Of a DNA stretch of 64,000 nt, positions 19,201 to 25,434 are shown piece after piece; position 1 is the stretch's first letter, and each line of letters opens with the position of its first letter. Both the position numbers and the translations under genes were made by a program. Origin of the DNA: Oreohelix idahoensis (taxonomy: Eukaryota; Mollusca; Gastropoda; Stylommatophora; Oreohelicidae); assembly GCA_024509875.1 (NCBI GenBank), contig JAMPIV010004247.1:303001-367000 (forward strand), read 5' to 3'. A model generated the notes under the pieces. The model was not told where the DNA came from. It saw only the letters and a program-made list of their open reading frames with translations, and made no database searches.

Positions 19201-20895
19201 GAAAGACTACGACTTCTGCATACTCAGTCATGTCGAACAATGCGACTAACATGAAAACACGTTGCCATAGATACCACCTCTACAAGAGGATATGATTGGT
19301 TGGGGTAATCTTCCTGCAGTGGTGACTTCAAGCTCCGTAAGGAGCTCAAAGGAAATGATGATGGCGACGATAACAATGGAGAAAGAGGAATGTATTTTTA
19401 TGATTAGGCCTGTCTGTTTTGTTCTTCTTCTTCTTTCGCTCTCAGACTTCTACATTAATGACTAATAAAGGCAGTAGTCAGCTCAAGGTTCCTGGTGTCT
19501 CCAAACAGTTTTTCGTGGAGAGAAGTGGGTTGTTGCCATGTGCTACTCCGTTTTAATATTCGTGAATCTACTTTCATCATGAACGGATTTCCTTGGCAGC
19601 GAGAGATAGTCTGTTCCATTATTTGACAAAATATGTTTCACTTTCCAAAGTCTTGTTTCGTCTCTGTTTTATCTATGCTGTTTGTCACTGCCATCTTTGG
19701 AAGATTGCGACATTTCAGTTCACCTGGCACTGAAATCTTATGTTCGCCAGTCTACAATTCAGGATCCGAGAGTGGGGAGCAAAGAACATGACCAGTAACT
19801 CGTCAAGCGTGTCGTGAAAGACGCCAAAGGAGTATTGTGAATGGGGGTATCAACTTCTGTATAAAACAAACAGCTACATGAACCATCATTGTAAGAGCTT
19901 GTAAAGAAATTTCACGCAGGACTCGTACACGGATGCCAACTTTTGTTGTAATCCACAGCCCACTGTATTTAAAAGGCCTGACACCACGCTTACACAAGCA
20001 TAAAACAGTGACATCACTTTAAGCAGTCTAGGAAATAGGTTGGAAAAATTAGACTTTGAAGAAATGTCTGTTGTAACACGATCACCAGTGTGGAACTAAT
20101 GGACAGAAACAGACAAGCAACAGTGCTACAAGAAGCGAGGAGAAGACACTAGAGTTGGACTGGATCAAACTGAGAAAAACCAGTTGATAGCACTACACGG
20201 CAGTCCTTGCTTTAGAACCGCCATGGTACGGAAAATAGAGGGAGACAAAAAAACACAATGAGAAGGCAATTGGAAACATACTTGAAAGGGATGAAGAAGG
20301 AATAGAAAAACATTGAACAGATGGCACAGGACAGGAAGGTTTTGGGCATGCATTTTTGAAGGCTTATTCTCTACTGGGAGCTGAATGGCAGTGATGGTGA
20401 TGATGCTGATGATGATGTTTTTGGTGATGATGGTGATAATGATGATGATAGTGTTGATGGTGGTGATGATGATGTTGGTAGTGGTGAGGATGATGATGAT
20501 AGTGATGGTGACGATGATGATGACGTCGTTGTCGTATCTTTTGAATTGAATATAAATGTCATGGGTAGCCCCAAATTTTAAATTAAAACAGGACACGAAG
20601 AATACAGCTGACGTTAGTGGCAGTTAGAGACTTGTTGTAAAACAAGCATGAACTACAGTCTGTGACAACATAAATGTTTGAGTTATTTATCAAATTATCC
20701 TTGTGGTATGTTGTACATTCAAATTTACGTAAGTCGTTTCGTTTCTTTCCAGGTACAGGAACCTCCAATACGCAAACAGGAAATGGACAAAAGAACGGAA
20801 ATGCTGCTATATACTTTCATTTTTTCAGCGGGAATCCCCTAATATTCTGTGTGGTCTTGTTAGTCCATATTGCTGTCAACAATGTAATCACATGA
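988..20895 (+). CDS. Immunoglobulin-superfamily cell-surface protein gene, spliced, probably GPI-anchored (gene-level entry)
   Basis: Four exons with matching splice phases (988-1262, 16278-16405, 18806-18829, 20753-20895) form one reading frame. The first two encode a single Ig domain: first cysteine in 'VYLKCN', core tryptophan in 'LDWFKDG', then the second half with 'DSGTYIC', the standard D-x-G-x-Y-x-C motif. A short Ser/Thr/Asn/Gly-rich linker follows, and the protein ends in a hydrophobic run (PLIFCVVLLVHIA) with almost no tail, which looks like a GPI-attachment signal; a membrane anchor with a tiny tail is the alternative. Family knowledge: such proteins act in cell adhesion or recognition at the cell surface; ligand and specific role are unknown. 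Uncertain: whether the first exon really starts at the ATG at 988 or whether more exons lie upstream of the window. The 15-kb intron is filled by nested transposons. Confidence 0.7.
1403..1516 (+). repeat. 57-bp direct tandem duplication
   Basis: The 57-bp unit at 1403-1459 is repeated at 1460-1516 with a single difference near its end ('AAAGGAAAT' versus 'AAAGGGAAT'). It lies just after the first Ig exon, in the intron. 57 is a multiple of three, so frames running through it stay open (the repeated peptide begins QQMLPALLAHYY), but no splice evidence makes it coding. Confidence 0.9.
1815..2025 (-). repeat. SINE-D copy (minus)
   Basis: On the minus strand 'GCATGTCGTAAGAGGCGACT' near 2017 begins the family pattern, followed by 'CACAGAAACAACTGCTACAA', 'CAGACTTCTGGTAAGG' and 'GTGACTCCATGCCCC'. 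The start is nearly identical to the consensus of the other copies; the 3' tail is degraded. Confidence 0.65.
2037..2850 (+). repeat. SINE-C copy, interrupted by another element
   Basis: The two outer parts, 2037-2206 and 2649-2850, align in order with the uninterrupted minus-strand copy at 31528-31914. Shared landmarks are 'GCGTCCGCC', 'GGGAATATAATT', 'GAGATCGGATGCCTAG', 'TTATAGAATGTGTGATTCC' and 'CTCGCCGGTGCTAC'. The head has a perfect RNA polymerase III B-box-like sequence, GGTTCGATTCC, and an A-box-like 'GCTAAGAGGTATAGCG', so it is a tRNA-derived SINE. The middle 2207-2648 is a later insertion. Confidence 0.75.
2207..2648. repeat. Insertion in SINE-C with 9-bp TSD
   Basis: The 442-bp segment is flanked by AAAAATTAG at 2198-2206 and 2649-2657 and has no counterpart in the other SINE-C copy. 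Its right part (2545-2648) is repeated at 1-105. It carries its own palindromic B-box-like GGTTCGAACCC near 2538, so it may be a second SINE type; the direction is unclear because that motif reads the same on both strands. Confidence 0.7.
3156..3167. repeat. TSD of RTE-1 copy 1 (with 11100-11111)
   Basis: TGTGCCTATCAA occurs exactly at both ends of the RTE element in this region, 3156-3167 and 11100-11111. This shows that everything between is one insertion plus later insertions into it. Confidence 0.92.
3212..4291 (-). pseudogene. RTE-1 copy 1 reverse transcriptase, C-terminal part
   Basis: The translation shows the RT fingers/palm region: 'TGVRQGCLLS' and the catalytic '[11 protein letters not shown]' (YADD box). 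The conserved RTE C-terminal region follows, with 'FTYLGCIVT', '[14 protein letters not shown]' and '[18 protein letters not shown]'. It ends in 'QDATRRVGH', the same end as the copy at 50502-53830. The upstream part of the RT is separated from it by the mariner insertion. It is not functional in its present form. Confidence 0.9.
4536..5856 (-). pseudogene. mariner transposase, split by an insertion
   Basis: The N-terminal part (5856 down to about 5630) holds the paired helix-turn-helix DNA-binding region (RYKQRIVIEFLVAEKE, then VDRSTVSRWVQRIKESG). The catalytic part (5297 to 4536) has 'TGDETWAHH' with the first catalytic aspartate, 'VHDNARPHTS' with the second, and 'YSPDLAPSDFHLFGPLK' with the third, giving the DD34D arrangement of the mariner family. 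Known role: cut-and-paste transposition at TA sites. The part that should lie between 'NAEML' and 'KCVEGIILSD' is interrupted by about 330 bp of non-mariner DNA, so it cannot be translated as one protein; otherwise the catalytic half is open. Confidence 0.92.
5300..5627 (+). mobile_element. 5'-truncated retroposon tail inserted in the mariner transposase
   Basis: Between the two transposase halves lies a T-rich stretch (5300-5440). It is followed by 'GGGCCTGCGTGCCCAATTC', 'TTAACCCTTTGAAAATAAAG' and then (TTCG)n. A short 3' end followed by a 4-bp repeat tail is the usual 3' terminus of a non-LTR retroposon. No target duplication could be fixed. The family was not seen elsewhere in the window. 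Confidence 0.6.
5961..6316. repeat. 356-bp segment repeated at 8127-8482
   Basis: Bases 5961-6316 (last 74 bp of the mariner including its right terminal repeat, plus RTE sequence up to a TTAA) recur at 8127-8482 at a constant offset of 2166 with about one change. The two copies flank the truncated TTAA-type element. Confidence 0.93.
6317..8126 (-). mobile_element. Truncated relative of the TTAA transposon at 60953-63960
   Basis: It begins directly after TTAA (6313-6316) with 'GGGGTTTCCCTACAGTGAAA', matching the terminus of the complete element at 63960 read on the minus strand ('GGGGGTGAACTACAGTGAAA'). It contains that element's 3' untranslated region and a piece of its C-terminal coding end in about three tandem copies. 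It then jumps to 'GCATTTTCGGCACAAATTTG' (8073-8092), which lies about 125 bp from the other end of the complete element. The last part with the second terminal repeat and second TTAA is missing: at 8127 the sequence switches straight into mariner. It has no usable transposase gene. Confidence 0.85.
6450..8030. repeat. Internal tandem amplification, unit about 550 bp
   Basis: The landmark GGTAACC plus A-run plus 'CCGCCATATTGG' starts at 6450, 6999 and 7557, giving unit lengths of 549 and 558 bp. Each unit contains 'TATACTCCATTCTGGGGGGC' and the C-terminal coding remnant. In the last unit an AT-rich piece of about 170 bp ('ACTCATGATTATTTT') is itself duplicated, at 7682 and 7852. Confidence 0.85.
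8127..8482. repeat. Second copy of 5961-6316 (mariner end plus RTE)
   Basis: It contains the mariner right terminal repeat (8160-8200) and RTE codons, and continues seamlessly through TTAA at 8479-8482 into the rest of RTE-1 copy 1. At the first copy the same TTAA is followed by the transposon instead. This copy thus looks like the empty site. Confidence 0.93.
8154..8615 (-). pseudogene. RTE-1 copy 1 reverse transcriptase, N-terminal part
   Basis: It encodes the RT entry region: '[15 protein letters not shown]', then '[17 protein letters not shown]', '[16 protein letters not shown]' and '[15 protein letters not shown]'. Here it runs into the mariner terminal repeat. It aligns residue for residue with the frame at 50751-53057. 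It is a dead fragment; the same codons are duplicated at 6037-6316. Confidence 0.88.
8802..9338 (-). pseudogene. RTE-1 copy 1, end of endonuclease and linker to RT
   Basis: It starts after the solo LTR with '[19 protein letters not shown]', the last endonuclease motif (SDHH). The basic linker follows, with '[20 protein letters not shown]', '[18 protein letters not shown]' and '[18 protein letters not shown]'. It stays open to about 8802, where small duplications at 8710-8800 disturb the frame relative to the copy at 50751. Confidence 0.88.
9339..10062. mobile_element. Solo LTR, 724 bp, with 5-bp TSD
   Basis: It starts TGTTATG and ends CTCTACA, so it has the TG...CA ends of a long terminal repeat. 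It is flanked by CTTAC at 9334-9338 and 10063-10067. Removing the LTR and one CTTAC restores the endonuclease frame of RTE-1 exactly as in the copy at 51530-51560. No internal retrovirus-like genes are present, so it is a lone LTR left by recombination. The family cannot be named; a 5-bp duplication is usual for Gypsy- and Bel/Pao-type elements. The first 22 bases form an imperfect hairpin (TGTTATGA ... TCATAACA). The strand cannot be told. Confidence 0.9.
10068..10853 (-). pseudogene. RTE-1 copy 1 endonuclease (APE-type), N-terminal part
   Basis: It contains the apurinic-type endonuclease motifs of RTE elements: 'GFLNVRTM', '[10 protein letters not shown]', '[14 protein letters not shown]', 'IIVMGDLSAK' (copy 2 has MGDLNAK) and '[16 protein letters not shown]'. 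Known role: nicks target DNA to prime reverse transcription. The frame then enters the solo LTR at 10062. Confidence 0.92.
11112..12174. other. Unassigned intron sequence
   Basis: No coding similarity was recognised. A GC-rich palindrome, ACCGGGACAGTCCCGGT, lies at 11834-11850 in a stretch ending 'CGTATGGTAAGCCT'. ACTCATAA occurs at 11443 and again at 11875, which might delimit a small element, but the ends are not inverted repeats. Confidence 0.4.
12175..12443 (+). repeat. SINE-A, full length, with 11-bp TSD
   Basis: Flanked by CAGGCCTTATG at 12164-12174 and 12444-12454. The head is tRNA-like: A-box region 'GGTAGCGCAGTTGTTAG' and a perfect B box, GGTTCGATCCC. The body has 'GATGCTGACCACATCATC' and 'AAGAAAATATGGGCCTAACA', and the 3' end is 'GGGCGTGTTACTGGATCCC'. 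The open frames inside are not genes. Confidence 0.93.
12444..13419. other. Unassigned intron sequence
   Basis: No coding or transposon similarity recognised. A short G-rich run lies near 12630-12650 and a (TCAA)n-like stretch at 12930-12972. Confidence 0.4.
13420..14405 (+). repeat. 34-bp minisatellite
   Basis: The unit is built on 'GGCACTAGCGATTATCTCAC' followed by TTTATGCTACTTCT; the period in the regular part (14150-14400) is 34 bp. Units vary in the last third (GCCACTTTT, CCCAATTTTGA, GCTACTTCT) and the variants cluster, so neighbouring units were copied together. SINE-E (13490-13829) is inserted in the array. Confidence 0.92.
13490..13829 (+). mobile_element. SINE-E with RTE-1-like 3' tail, 12-bp TSD
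   Basis: Flanked by ATGCCACTTCTG at 13478-13489 and 13830-13841, a minisatellite unit duplicated on insertion. Its front has 'GCATGTCGTAAAAAGCGACT', like the start of SINE-D. Its last part, from 'TTGTTGTTGCCCTAAGACGC' to the (GAA)n tail, matches the 3' end of RTE-1. The hairpin motif ACGCC-ACNA-GGCGT occurs twice, about 75 bp apart. Confidence 0.88.
14706..14983 (-). repeat. SINE-A, full length, with 12-bp TSD
   Basis: Flanked by GCTGTAACAGTA at 14694-14705 and 14984-14995. On the minus strand it starts GGAGCCGCGGTAGCATAGTG, has the perfect B box GGTTCGATCCC, and ends 'GGATCCTTTACCTTTACC'. 278 bp. Confidence 0.95.
15405..15487 (-). repeat. SINE-A with internal deletion, 83 bp, with 11-bp TSD
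   Basis: Flanked by TTCTAACGTAT at 15394-15404 and 15488-15498. It keeps the family's 5' head ('AGTGGTTAGTGCACTGGCTT' on the minus strand) and its 3' end ('GGGCGTGTAACGGGATC') but lacks the B box and the body. Confidence 0.92.
15606..15790. other. Unassigned segment within the 31-bp array
   Basis: It interrupts the repeat pattern, with a (GTTT)n-like stretch followed by unique sequence ('TCTGGGGTGAGTTCCAGAGC'). Possibly another small insertion; no target duplication was identified. Confidence 0.35.
15975..16034 (+). repeat. SINE-A, 5'-truncated 60-bp tail, with 14-bp TSD
   Basis: Flanked by TTCTAACATGAGTT at 15961-15974 and 16035-16048. Only the 3' end is present ('CACCATATTCCCAATATGGC' to 'CCTTTACCTTTACC'). 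Confidence 0.93.
16278..16405 (+). CDS. Ig gene exon: second half of the Ig domain
   Basis: Acceptor 'TTGTCTTGTATAG' at 16277; donor 'GTTG|GTAAGA' after 16405. It enters in phase 2, completing an arginine codon begun at 1262, and leaves in phase 1. It encodes 'FKDTMTLVSELMII', then 'SNDSGTYICRSS' (second disulfide cysteine) and 'EVNVLV', the last strand of the domain. Read-through past 16405 gives an unrelated tail, so the donor is needed. Confidence 0.82.
16462..16612 (+). repeat. SINE-D copy, 5'-truncated
   Basis: Starts near 'CTTACCATGTAAAACAAAT' and carries 'AGAAACCACTACTGCAAGTG', 'CAGACTTCCTGCAGGGGG' and 'CATGCTCCATAAGGAGCGCA'. It is in the intron just after the second Ig exon. Confidence 0.75.
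16845..17150 (-). repeat. SINE-F, 306 bp, with 12-bp TSD
   Basis: Flanked by AATGTTTGATAC at 16833-16844 and 17151-17162. On the minus strand it starts 'GGGACCCAAAGATGCAGCAA' and ends in (GAA)n. The body is shared with the plus-strand copy at 39736-40047, for example 'AAGTCGGATGTGTCGGCCGA' here. No tRNA-like promoter was seen. Confidence 0.93.
17163..17694 (+). repeat. Decayed SINE-F-like piece and unassigned sequence
   Basis: At 17462-17530 'AAATCGGATGTGCCGGACCG' and 'AAAGGCGCAGATATCGTAGC' match the SINE-F body in plus orientation, without boundaries. The rest, including a TTC-rich stretch at 17218-17236, was not recognised. Confidence 0.5.
17695..17880 (-). repeat. Decayed LINE fragment related to 35930-36260
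   Basis: The minus strand shows remnants such as 'FVNGSKTDSSALLYRA' and a Gly-Ala-His run that correspond to 'FVNENKNGSSSLLHRS' at 35930-36260. Both look like the region after the reverse-transcriptase domain of a LINE. No boundaries visible. Confidence 0.5.
17900..18055 (+). repeat. SINE-D copy, 5'-truncated
   Basis: Contains 'AGAAACCACTGCTACAAAAG', 'CATGTGACTACTTGGTACAG' and 'CCATAAGGAACGCAAACGAA', followed by a TGATGATGATGA tail. Confidence 0.78.
18484..18695 (+). repeat. SINE-D copy, near full length
   Basis: Starts 'ACTACTCCCTCAAGCATGTC' and continues 'GTATCAGGCGACTAATAGAG', 'GGTTGTGCATGGGGGTGACA' and 'CATATGGAGCGAAAAGGAAA', ending 'TGTTGATGATGAAG'. Confidence 0.82.
18806..18829 (+). 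CDS. Ig gene micro-exon, 24 bp
   Basis: Acceptor 'TTTTTATTTTTCACAG' ends at 18805 and the donor is 'CGAG|GTAAGC' after 18829. It enters and leaves in phase 1 and adds a short hydrophilic linker (D-S-S-N-V-K-R-G with neighbouring codons). It is supported by phase and splice signals only, so it could be alternative or absent; skipping it keeps the frame, since 24 is a multiple of three. Confidence 0.55.
19215..19365 (+). repeat. SINE-D copy, diverged
   Basis: 'CATACTCAGTCATGTCGAAC', 'ACCTCTACAAGAGGATATGA', 'AATCTTCCTGCAGTGGTGAC' and 'CTCCGTAAGGAGCTCAAAGG' follow the family order and lead into GATGATGGCGACGA. Confidence 0.7.
19425..19510 (-). repeat. Short (GAA)n-tailed retroposon end, like 44312-44400
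   Basis: Plus-strand text 'TTCTTCTTCTTTCGCTCTCA' followed by 'GACTTCTACATTAATGACTA' and 'AATAAAGGCAGTAGTCAGCT' matches the bounded copy at 44312-44400. It is in the minus orientation, as the GAA tail shows. Confidence 0.65.
19755..19925 (+). repeat. SINE-D copy, diverged
   Basis: 'GAGTGGGGAGCAAAGAACAT' (also like the SINE-E front), 'CAAGCGTGTCGTGAAAGACG', 'GTATAAAACAAACAGCTACA' and 'TTCACGCAGGACTCGTACAC' keep the order of landmarks; the tail is lost. Confidence 0.6.
20000..20390 (+). repeat. LINE-4 fragment, decayed 3' end
   Basis: It corresponds, with many changes, to 57540-57880: 'AACACGATCACCAGTGTGGA', 'AGCACTACACGGCAGTCCTT', 'GAACAGATGGCACAGGACAG', then '...GAAGGCTTATTCTCTACTGG' and 'GAGCTGAATGGCAGTGATGG'. 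It lies in the last intron of the Ig gene. Confidence 0.6.
20388..20530 (+). repeat. (GATGAT)n-type microsatellite
   Basis: Imperfect GATGGT/GATGAT triplets, continuing from the end of the LINE-4 fragment, so possibly its expanded tail. The minus strand gives Ser- or Ile-rich open frames that are artefacts. Confidence 0.9.
20753..20895 (+). CDS. Ig gene terminal exon with C-terminal anchor and stop
   Basis: Acceptor 'CGTTTCTTTCCAG' ends at 20752; entry phase 1 makes a glycine codon with the last base of the 24-bp exon. It encodes a Gly/Asn/Thr/Gln-rich stretch with small residues (GNGQKNGNAA, a plausible GPI attachment zone), then the hydrophobic 'NPLIFCVVLLVHIAVNNVIT' and the stop TGA at 20893-20895. 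There is no cytoplasmic tail. GPI anchoring is an inference from this layout. Confidence 0.75.
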
Positions 20896-22040
20896 CCCAG
20901 TCCTTAGATGCAATTATTAGACCAAGTACATATAATATTCCTGTGTATGATTTGGAAAGCATTTAGTTAGTTTGATTTGTCACTGGACCGTCACAGTGTC
21001 GGTGACATTTTTGTTCCGCTAAAATGGAGAACGACCAACCCTAGCAGAGAATACTTTTATAACGTGTACATATATCTTGGAGAGTTTATCTACTACAGTG
21101 TAGTGTCTACATAAACCCAATTCTATTTCCACGGATGTTGGTCAGTGGGTCGTTTAGTGCCATTGGGTGTGTAGTGGTGCTGTTTTGTCTATGAGCTTCA
21201 CAGAATGGAACTTCATTACAGATATCCACCACCATTGTCATGATGGGAAAAGAATAGGAGACAGGGGTCATTGTATAAGTAATAAAATTTAGTGGAGCTT
21301 CAAAAAATTGTGTCAAAAGAGTTATCAAGACAACAAGTGCCGGCTGTGGCCTTACTACCCACCATAACACTCTCACCCATTGGTCTAGTCAAGAGCAGAG
21401 CACATTACTAGCCACGTACACAGCGACCATAGCTTCTTTGCGTGGACAATCGTGTTCTCAGTACTATTTCTAATAGCATTCTGAGTTTCAGATGATGATG
21501 TAGCCAATCTGTACATATTTTTTTCAAAGTCACTTCGACAACGATTTAGGCTTCTGTCTGAGAATTAAAATAAAAGTGACTGACACATTGTTAAAATCTG
21601 GCTTTAGCGCTCATTCACAATAACATGAACGCAAGAAGAAGAAACAATGATTGTTTCCCATAATTTTCATGTTCACAAACTAATATAGTTCCGACAACGT
21701 CGTAGATAATTATCTATGTTACAATTGTTATTCAAAACTACATAAATGTCAGAAAATTCATGAAATAAGTTGTGGACATTACTATGACGGTGAATTTCGT
21801 GTAAAATCCTGAAATGCTTTTGGAATGTGTAAATGAATTCTCAAGCTATGTTTTCTTTTTTCTAATAATAGTTTTGACCCGTTTTTGCGATCGCGCTCCG
21901 TTCAACATAGACACAAGGTCCGTCGATTATATTAGGGCGCATGTCCAAATATAAAAGACCTTGTGGTCTGGAACAACGGTGATAGTGGTCCATTTAAGAT
22001 CAGCGTAAATGTTGATCATGATTAAAAAACTGGCCATACT
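20896..22040. other. Probable 3' untranslated region of the Ig gene, then intergenic
   Basis: No coding similarity recognised. A possible polyadenylation signal, AATAAA, occurs at about 21569 in 'AATTAAAATAAAAGTGAC'. The 89-codon minus-strand open frame at 21107-21376 shows no motif and is not called a gene. Confidence 0.4.
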
Positions 22041-22121
22041 GGTTAGAGCTTCTCGAGGCAAAGGGGCTTGGTTTGAAACCAGGTCGCGTAACGTTCCTGT
22101 CTGACTAGCTATAAGAATGGG

Positions 22122-22234
22122 TAAATTAATATGAAACAAATATAAAGGTATGTTATCAGGCACTCGCAGGAAATAAAGAAGTAGAACAGCGAGTGCCTGA
22201 TAACATACCTTTATATTTGTTTCATATTAATTTA
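22122..22234. repeat. Perfect 46-bp inverted repeat with 21-bp loop
   Basis: 22122-22167 is the exact reverse complement of 22189-22234. The arms begin TAAATTAATATGAAACAAAT and end CAGGCACTCGC; the loop is 22168-22188. The right arm continues into the dispersed repeat seen at 1-130 ('TTTACTGTTTACAGGCCTC'), and the left arm is a reversed copy of its beginning. Confidence 0.97.
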
Positions 22235-22741
22235 CTGTTTACAGGCCTCGGGTTTCCCTCCCTTATGTGTAATAAATATAAGAATGGGTACTTGACTCCG
22301 TTCTTTATTTAGGGACGGCGAAGGCAACGTCAAGGGAGCTGGTCATACAATCACATAAAGCTCAGACCTAGTATAATAGAAGCTCGACCCCTCACCTTCC
22401 CCCTCCCCCACCTGATGGGACTATTATTTAATAATTCGTGCAACGATTAAGCTCTGAAAACCCCAATTTATATCTTGTATCGCAGCTAACAGCAGTATTT
22501 CGATATTCGTCAGTTACAGCAGCAACAACAACAACAACAAATATCATCATCATTAATTCCCATAGCTCTCATGGGGTGCATGAGACAAACAACAACCCTT
22601 TATCCAACAATACCCTTCACAGAACTGTTTCTTTTTCTGTAGTAAGCTTTTTGCTGACGGGGCAAAGTTTCTCATTCTGCACTCGATGTCTCTGTACACA
22701 ACTTTTACGATCATGACTGTTGGTAAATACCCAGTGTGATC
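22235..22741. repeat. Rest of dispersed repeat, (CAA)n stretch, unassigned sequence
   Basis: 22235-22275 continues the repeat shared with 105-150. A (CAA)n microsatellite lies at 22517-22540. No gene recognised. Confidence 0.5.
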
Positions 22742-22875
22742 TTTTTAGACATGTCGTAGGTGCTACTTAAGAGAGGTTGTTTACAAGCTAGCAAACTCAC
22801 CATGTGAAACAAACTGTTACAGAAAACATCACTGTAAGATCTTCAGGAACACTTTAGGGCAGGGTGTCCACTTCG
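22742..22875 (+). repeat. SINE-D copy, diverged
   Basis: 'AGACATGTCGTAGGTGCTAC', 'GAGGTTGTTTACAAGCTAGC', 'CCATGTGAAACAAACTGTTA' and 'AAACATCACTGTAAGATCTT' keep the family order; the tail is missing. Confidence 0.65.
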
Positions 22876-24490
22876 AGGTCAATGCTTTTATTATCCGTAT
22901 CCCACGATTGGCTAATTTCTGTCTGCTGACATTCTCCTGTTCACATCATTTAAAACAAATTAATTAAAAGGACAAAAGACAGCGAGTACATTCCTGAAGT
23001 AAATGCGTAACTTCTGTTCCGAAATGGTGCTAACAATAGTAACATCTGGGCTTGGGGTTGATATTTTGAATGTCTTAATTTTGTAGTTGCTAGTTTCTGT
23101 GAAATGTTCGACAGGATTACGTTAATTTTAAAGTAGATTGATCCTAAGGTGTGCCATTATTTATCTATATTTCTCGGAAAGGCATAGCTCTGTTGTACAG
23201 ATAGTGGTGGTTGACAACACGTAGACACTCATGTTGGAGCAAGACTATGAATAACTCGACTCTTAGGTCACTTTCAATGTATCATGAGTTAAAATGCTTT
23301 TATTGATGAGAAGATGGCGTTGACGTAACGAATATGATAAAGACGTAATGAATACGATAAAGACGTAATGAATACGATAAAGATGTAATGAATATGATAA
23401 AGATAGTGAAAAGTTTAACCATACACCATTTCATACAAAGTAGAAACATTTTAAAAAATCCATTCAAAATAATATATTCTGCCATACGCGTTATTACTTC
23501 TTCGCTATGTGCTGATATAGCTTCGTAATGTTCAGTTTAGACCTTCTGTCAAATACTGTATATTAAAGTTCCATCAATGCATCAACCTCTACTGTATTCG
23601 CATTTTTAGTTACTTGTAGCTTTGCACATGGTAAAACAAACCCTCTACAGTGAACTGTGCTTCCGTACACATGAAATCTATTGTGGTTAAGCACTCTGGC
23701 GATCATGAATAAATAAGTCACTCTTTATTCGACTTGATATATCGTAATATGTCAGCTCTCAGCTGAAGTACATCAGTTGCATAGCTTCACTACACACAAG
23801 CAAATGTCCTTTAAACATTGAATCCCATTTTGTCTCAACATATCGAGCACTCAACAACCATCCCTCTTAGGCACCATTGAGTAAGAGGAGGGACATGTCT
23901 CGTTCTTTATCTCTACTCTTGCGATTTCTGCTTTCCTCCCGATTAACTCTTTTCACGCCAAACGCATCTGTCTTCACTCCCATGTGATACTTGCCCCTTA
24001 CTGAACTTCACTTACTTGGTCATTCTGATTCAGCATTTTTTTTTCCACACAGATACTTGTAAAACCACAACAATCTTACTAGTATGTTCTCTTGTACACA
24101 CATCCGGTATTTCCATGTTCCTTACATATCATACAGATGATAGAAACTCATTGTCCTTTTTTGGGGTTTAATATTTATCAAACAGTTCTCTTTTTTTAAT
24201 CGGAGTTGCGCTCTGATATAACCGATGGACTTCTATGTTACAAAACGAGTGGCTCGCCACAATAAGGTTTCAGACAAACAAAATCTCGCTTTTCCGATTA
24301 TTGCTCATACACTTTGGCACTGTAACAGTGACAGTGTAATGTACTTTTGACTAACTTTTTTTTTTTTTTTTTAGTCTGTACAACACATACTAAAGTGTTT
24401 CTTCGTGACGTGAGGAGCAAATTGTAAGGAAAAAAAATACTTAATTTATTTCTTTGGGACAATAATAGAATTAGAGCACGTGTAAAGAGA
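22876..24490. other. Unassigned AT-rich intergenic sequence
   Basis: No coding or transposon similarity recognised apart from the 20-bp tandem repeat at 23310-23405. Confidence 0.4.
23310..23405 (+). repeat. 20-bp tandem repeat, about four units
   Basis: GATAAAGACGTAATGAATAC repeats head to tail with T/C exchanges. Confidence 0.9.
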
Positions 24491-24532
24491 CCTCTACACC
24501 TCACGGTAGAAGGGGAACGACTATGTAAGTAA
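24491..24532 (+). mobile_element. LINE-2 tail, 42 bp, with 9-bp TSD
   Basis: 'CCTCTACACCTCACGGTAGA', then 'AGGGGAACGACTATGTAAGT' matches the last bases of LINE-2 (55395-55440). It is flanked by GTAAAGAGA at 24482-24490 and 24533-24541. Confidence 0.85.
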
Positions 24533-24711
24533 GTAAAGAGAAGACCATGTACGCACTGATTGGTTTATCTTGTTGATGTGACCTGAAGCAAGGTAGTCAA
24601 TGATGGAATGTAAAGGAATATCGTGGACCGGAGATTATGGAGAGACATTATCGCATATGCCTATTGGCACGGCATTTCAATGATATAACAAGAAATTGTT
24701 CATAACGTACA

Positions 24712-24829
<118 letters not shown>

Positions 24830-24839
24830 GTGCAAAACA

Positions 24840-25431
24840 TGTTTTTTTTCTTCTATGTAACAGGGTATCATATATTTTACTTGCTAAATATGTTAATTGT
24901 AATATACGTTGTCCATATCTTTTGCGTAAAAACGTGATTATGACAATGCTTTTTTTTTTTTAGTACGGTACTTCGATTGTTGAAGATATTGTTGAAAAAG
25001 TTATTTATTTCCATTTGATCTGTAACACATAATTAAATCAAACACACGTCACGTGACATTAAAACCCCCATCACGTGAAGTGCTTTGGCGCAAGCTCCGT
25101 ACAATGTAGTCAGGCGCAGTGATGTGGTCCACTGCTCCGTACAGAACTTTAAAAACAATGCAAGAAAAATAAGAAATCTAAAGAAGAGTCACACGCGAAA
25201 CAAAGGCAGAAAATAATATTACACAATAGTAACCTGACATGGAATCCCCAGATAACTTGGGGAAAGTAAAGACATAGAAGTAGCTGGAGAAAAGAGGAAA
25301 AGAAAAAAAAAAGATGAGAGATGAAGTTCTTCGTACACTCTCAACTTGAATATATTCAAAGAAAGCAGTGGGCAGCTTGAGGCTATTTCTATCTCCATAG
25401 AGCTTTTCCAGGAATGGTACCGGTGATGGCC
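24840..25431. other. Unassigned intergenic sequence
   Basis: Nothing recognised. The minus-strand open frame at 25178-25435 has no motif. Confidence 0.4.
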
Positions 25432-25434
25432 TCA

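Noticed and set aside
20371..20596. Ser-rich and Ile-rich minus-strand frames
   Set aside because: They are translations of the GAT/GGT microsatellite.
21107..21376. 89-codon minus-strand frame as a small gene
   Set aside because: No motif, no start context, no splice partner; within the likely 3' region of the Ig gene.
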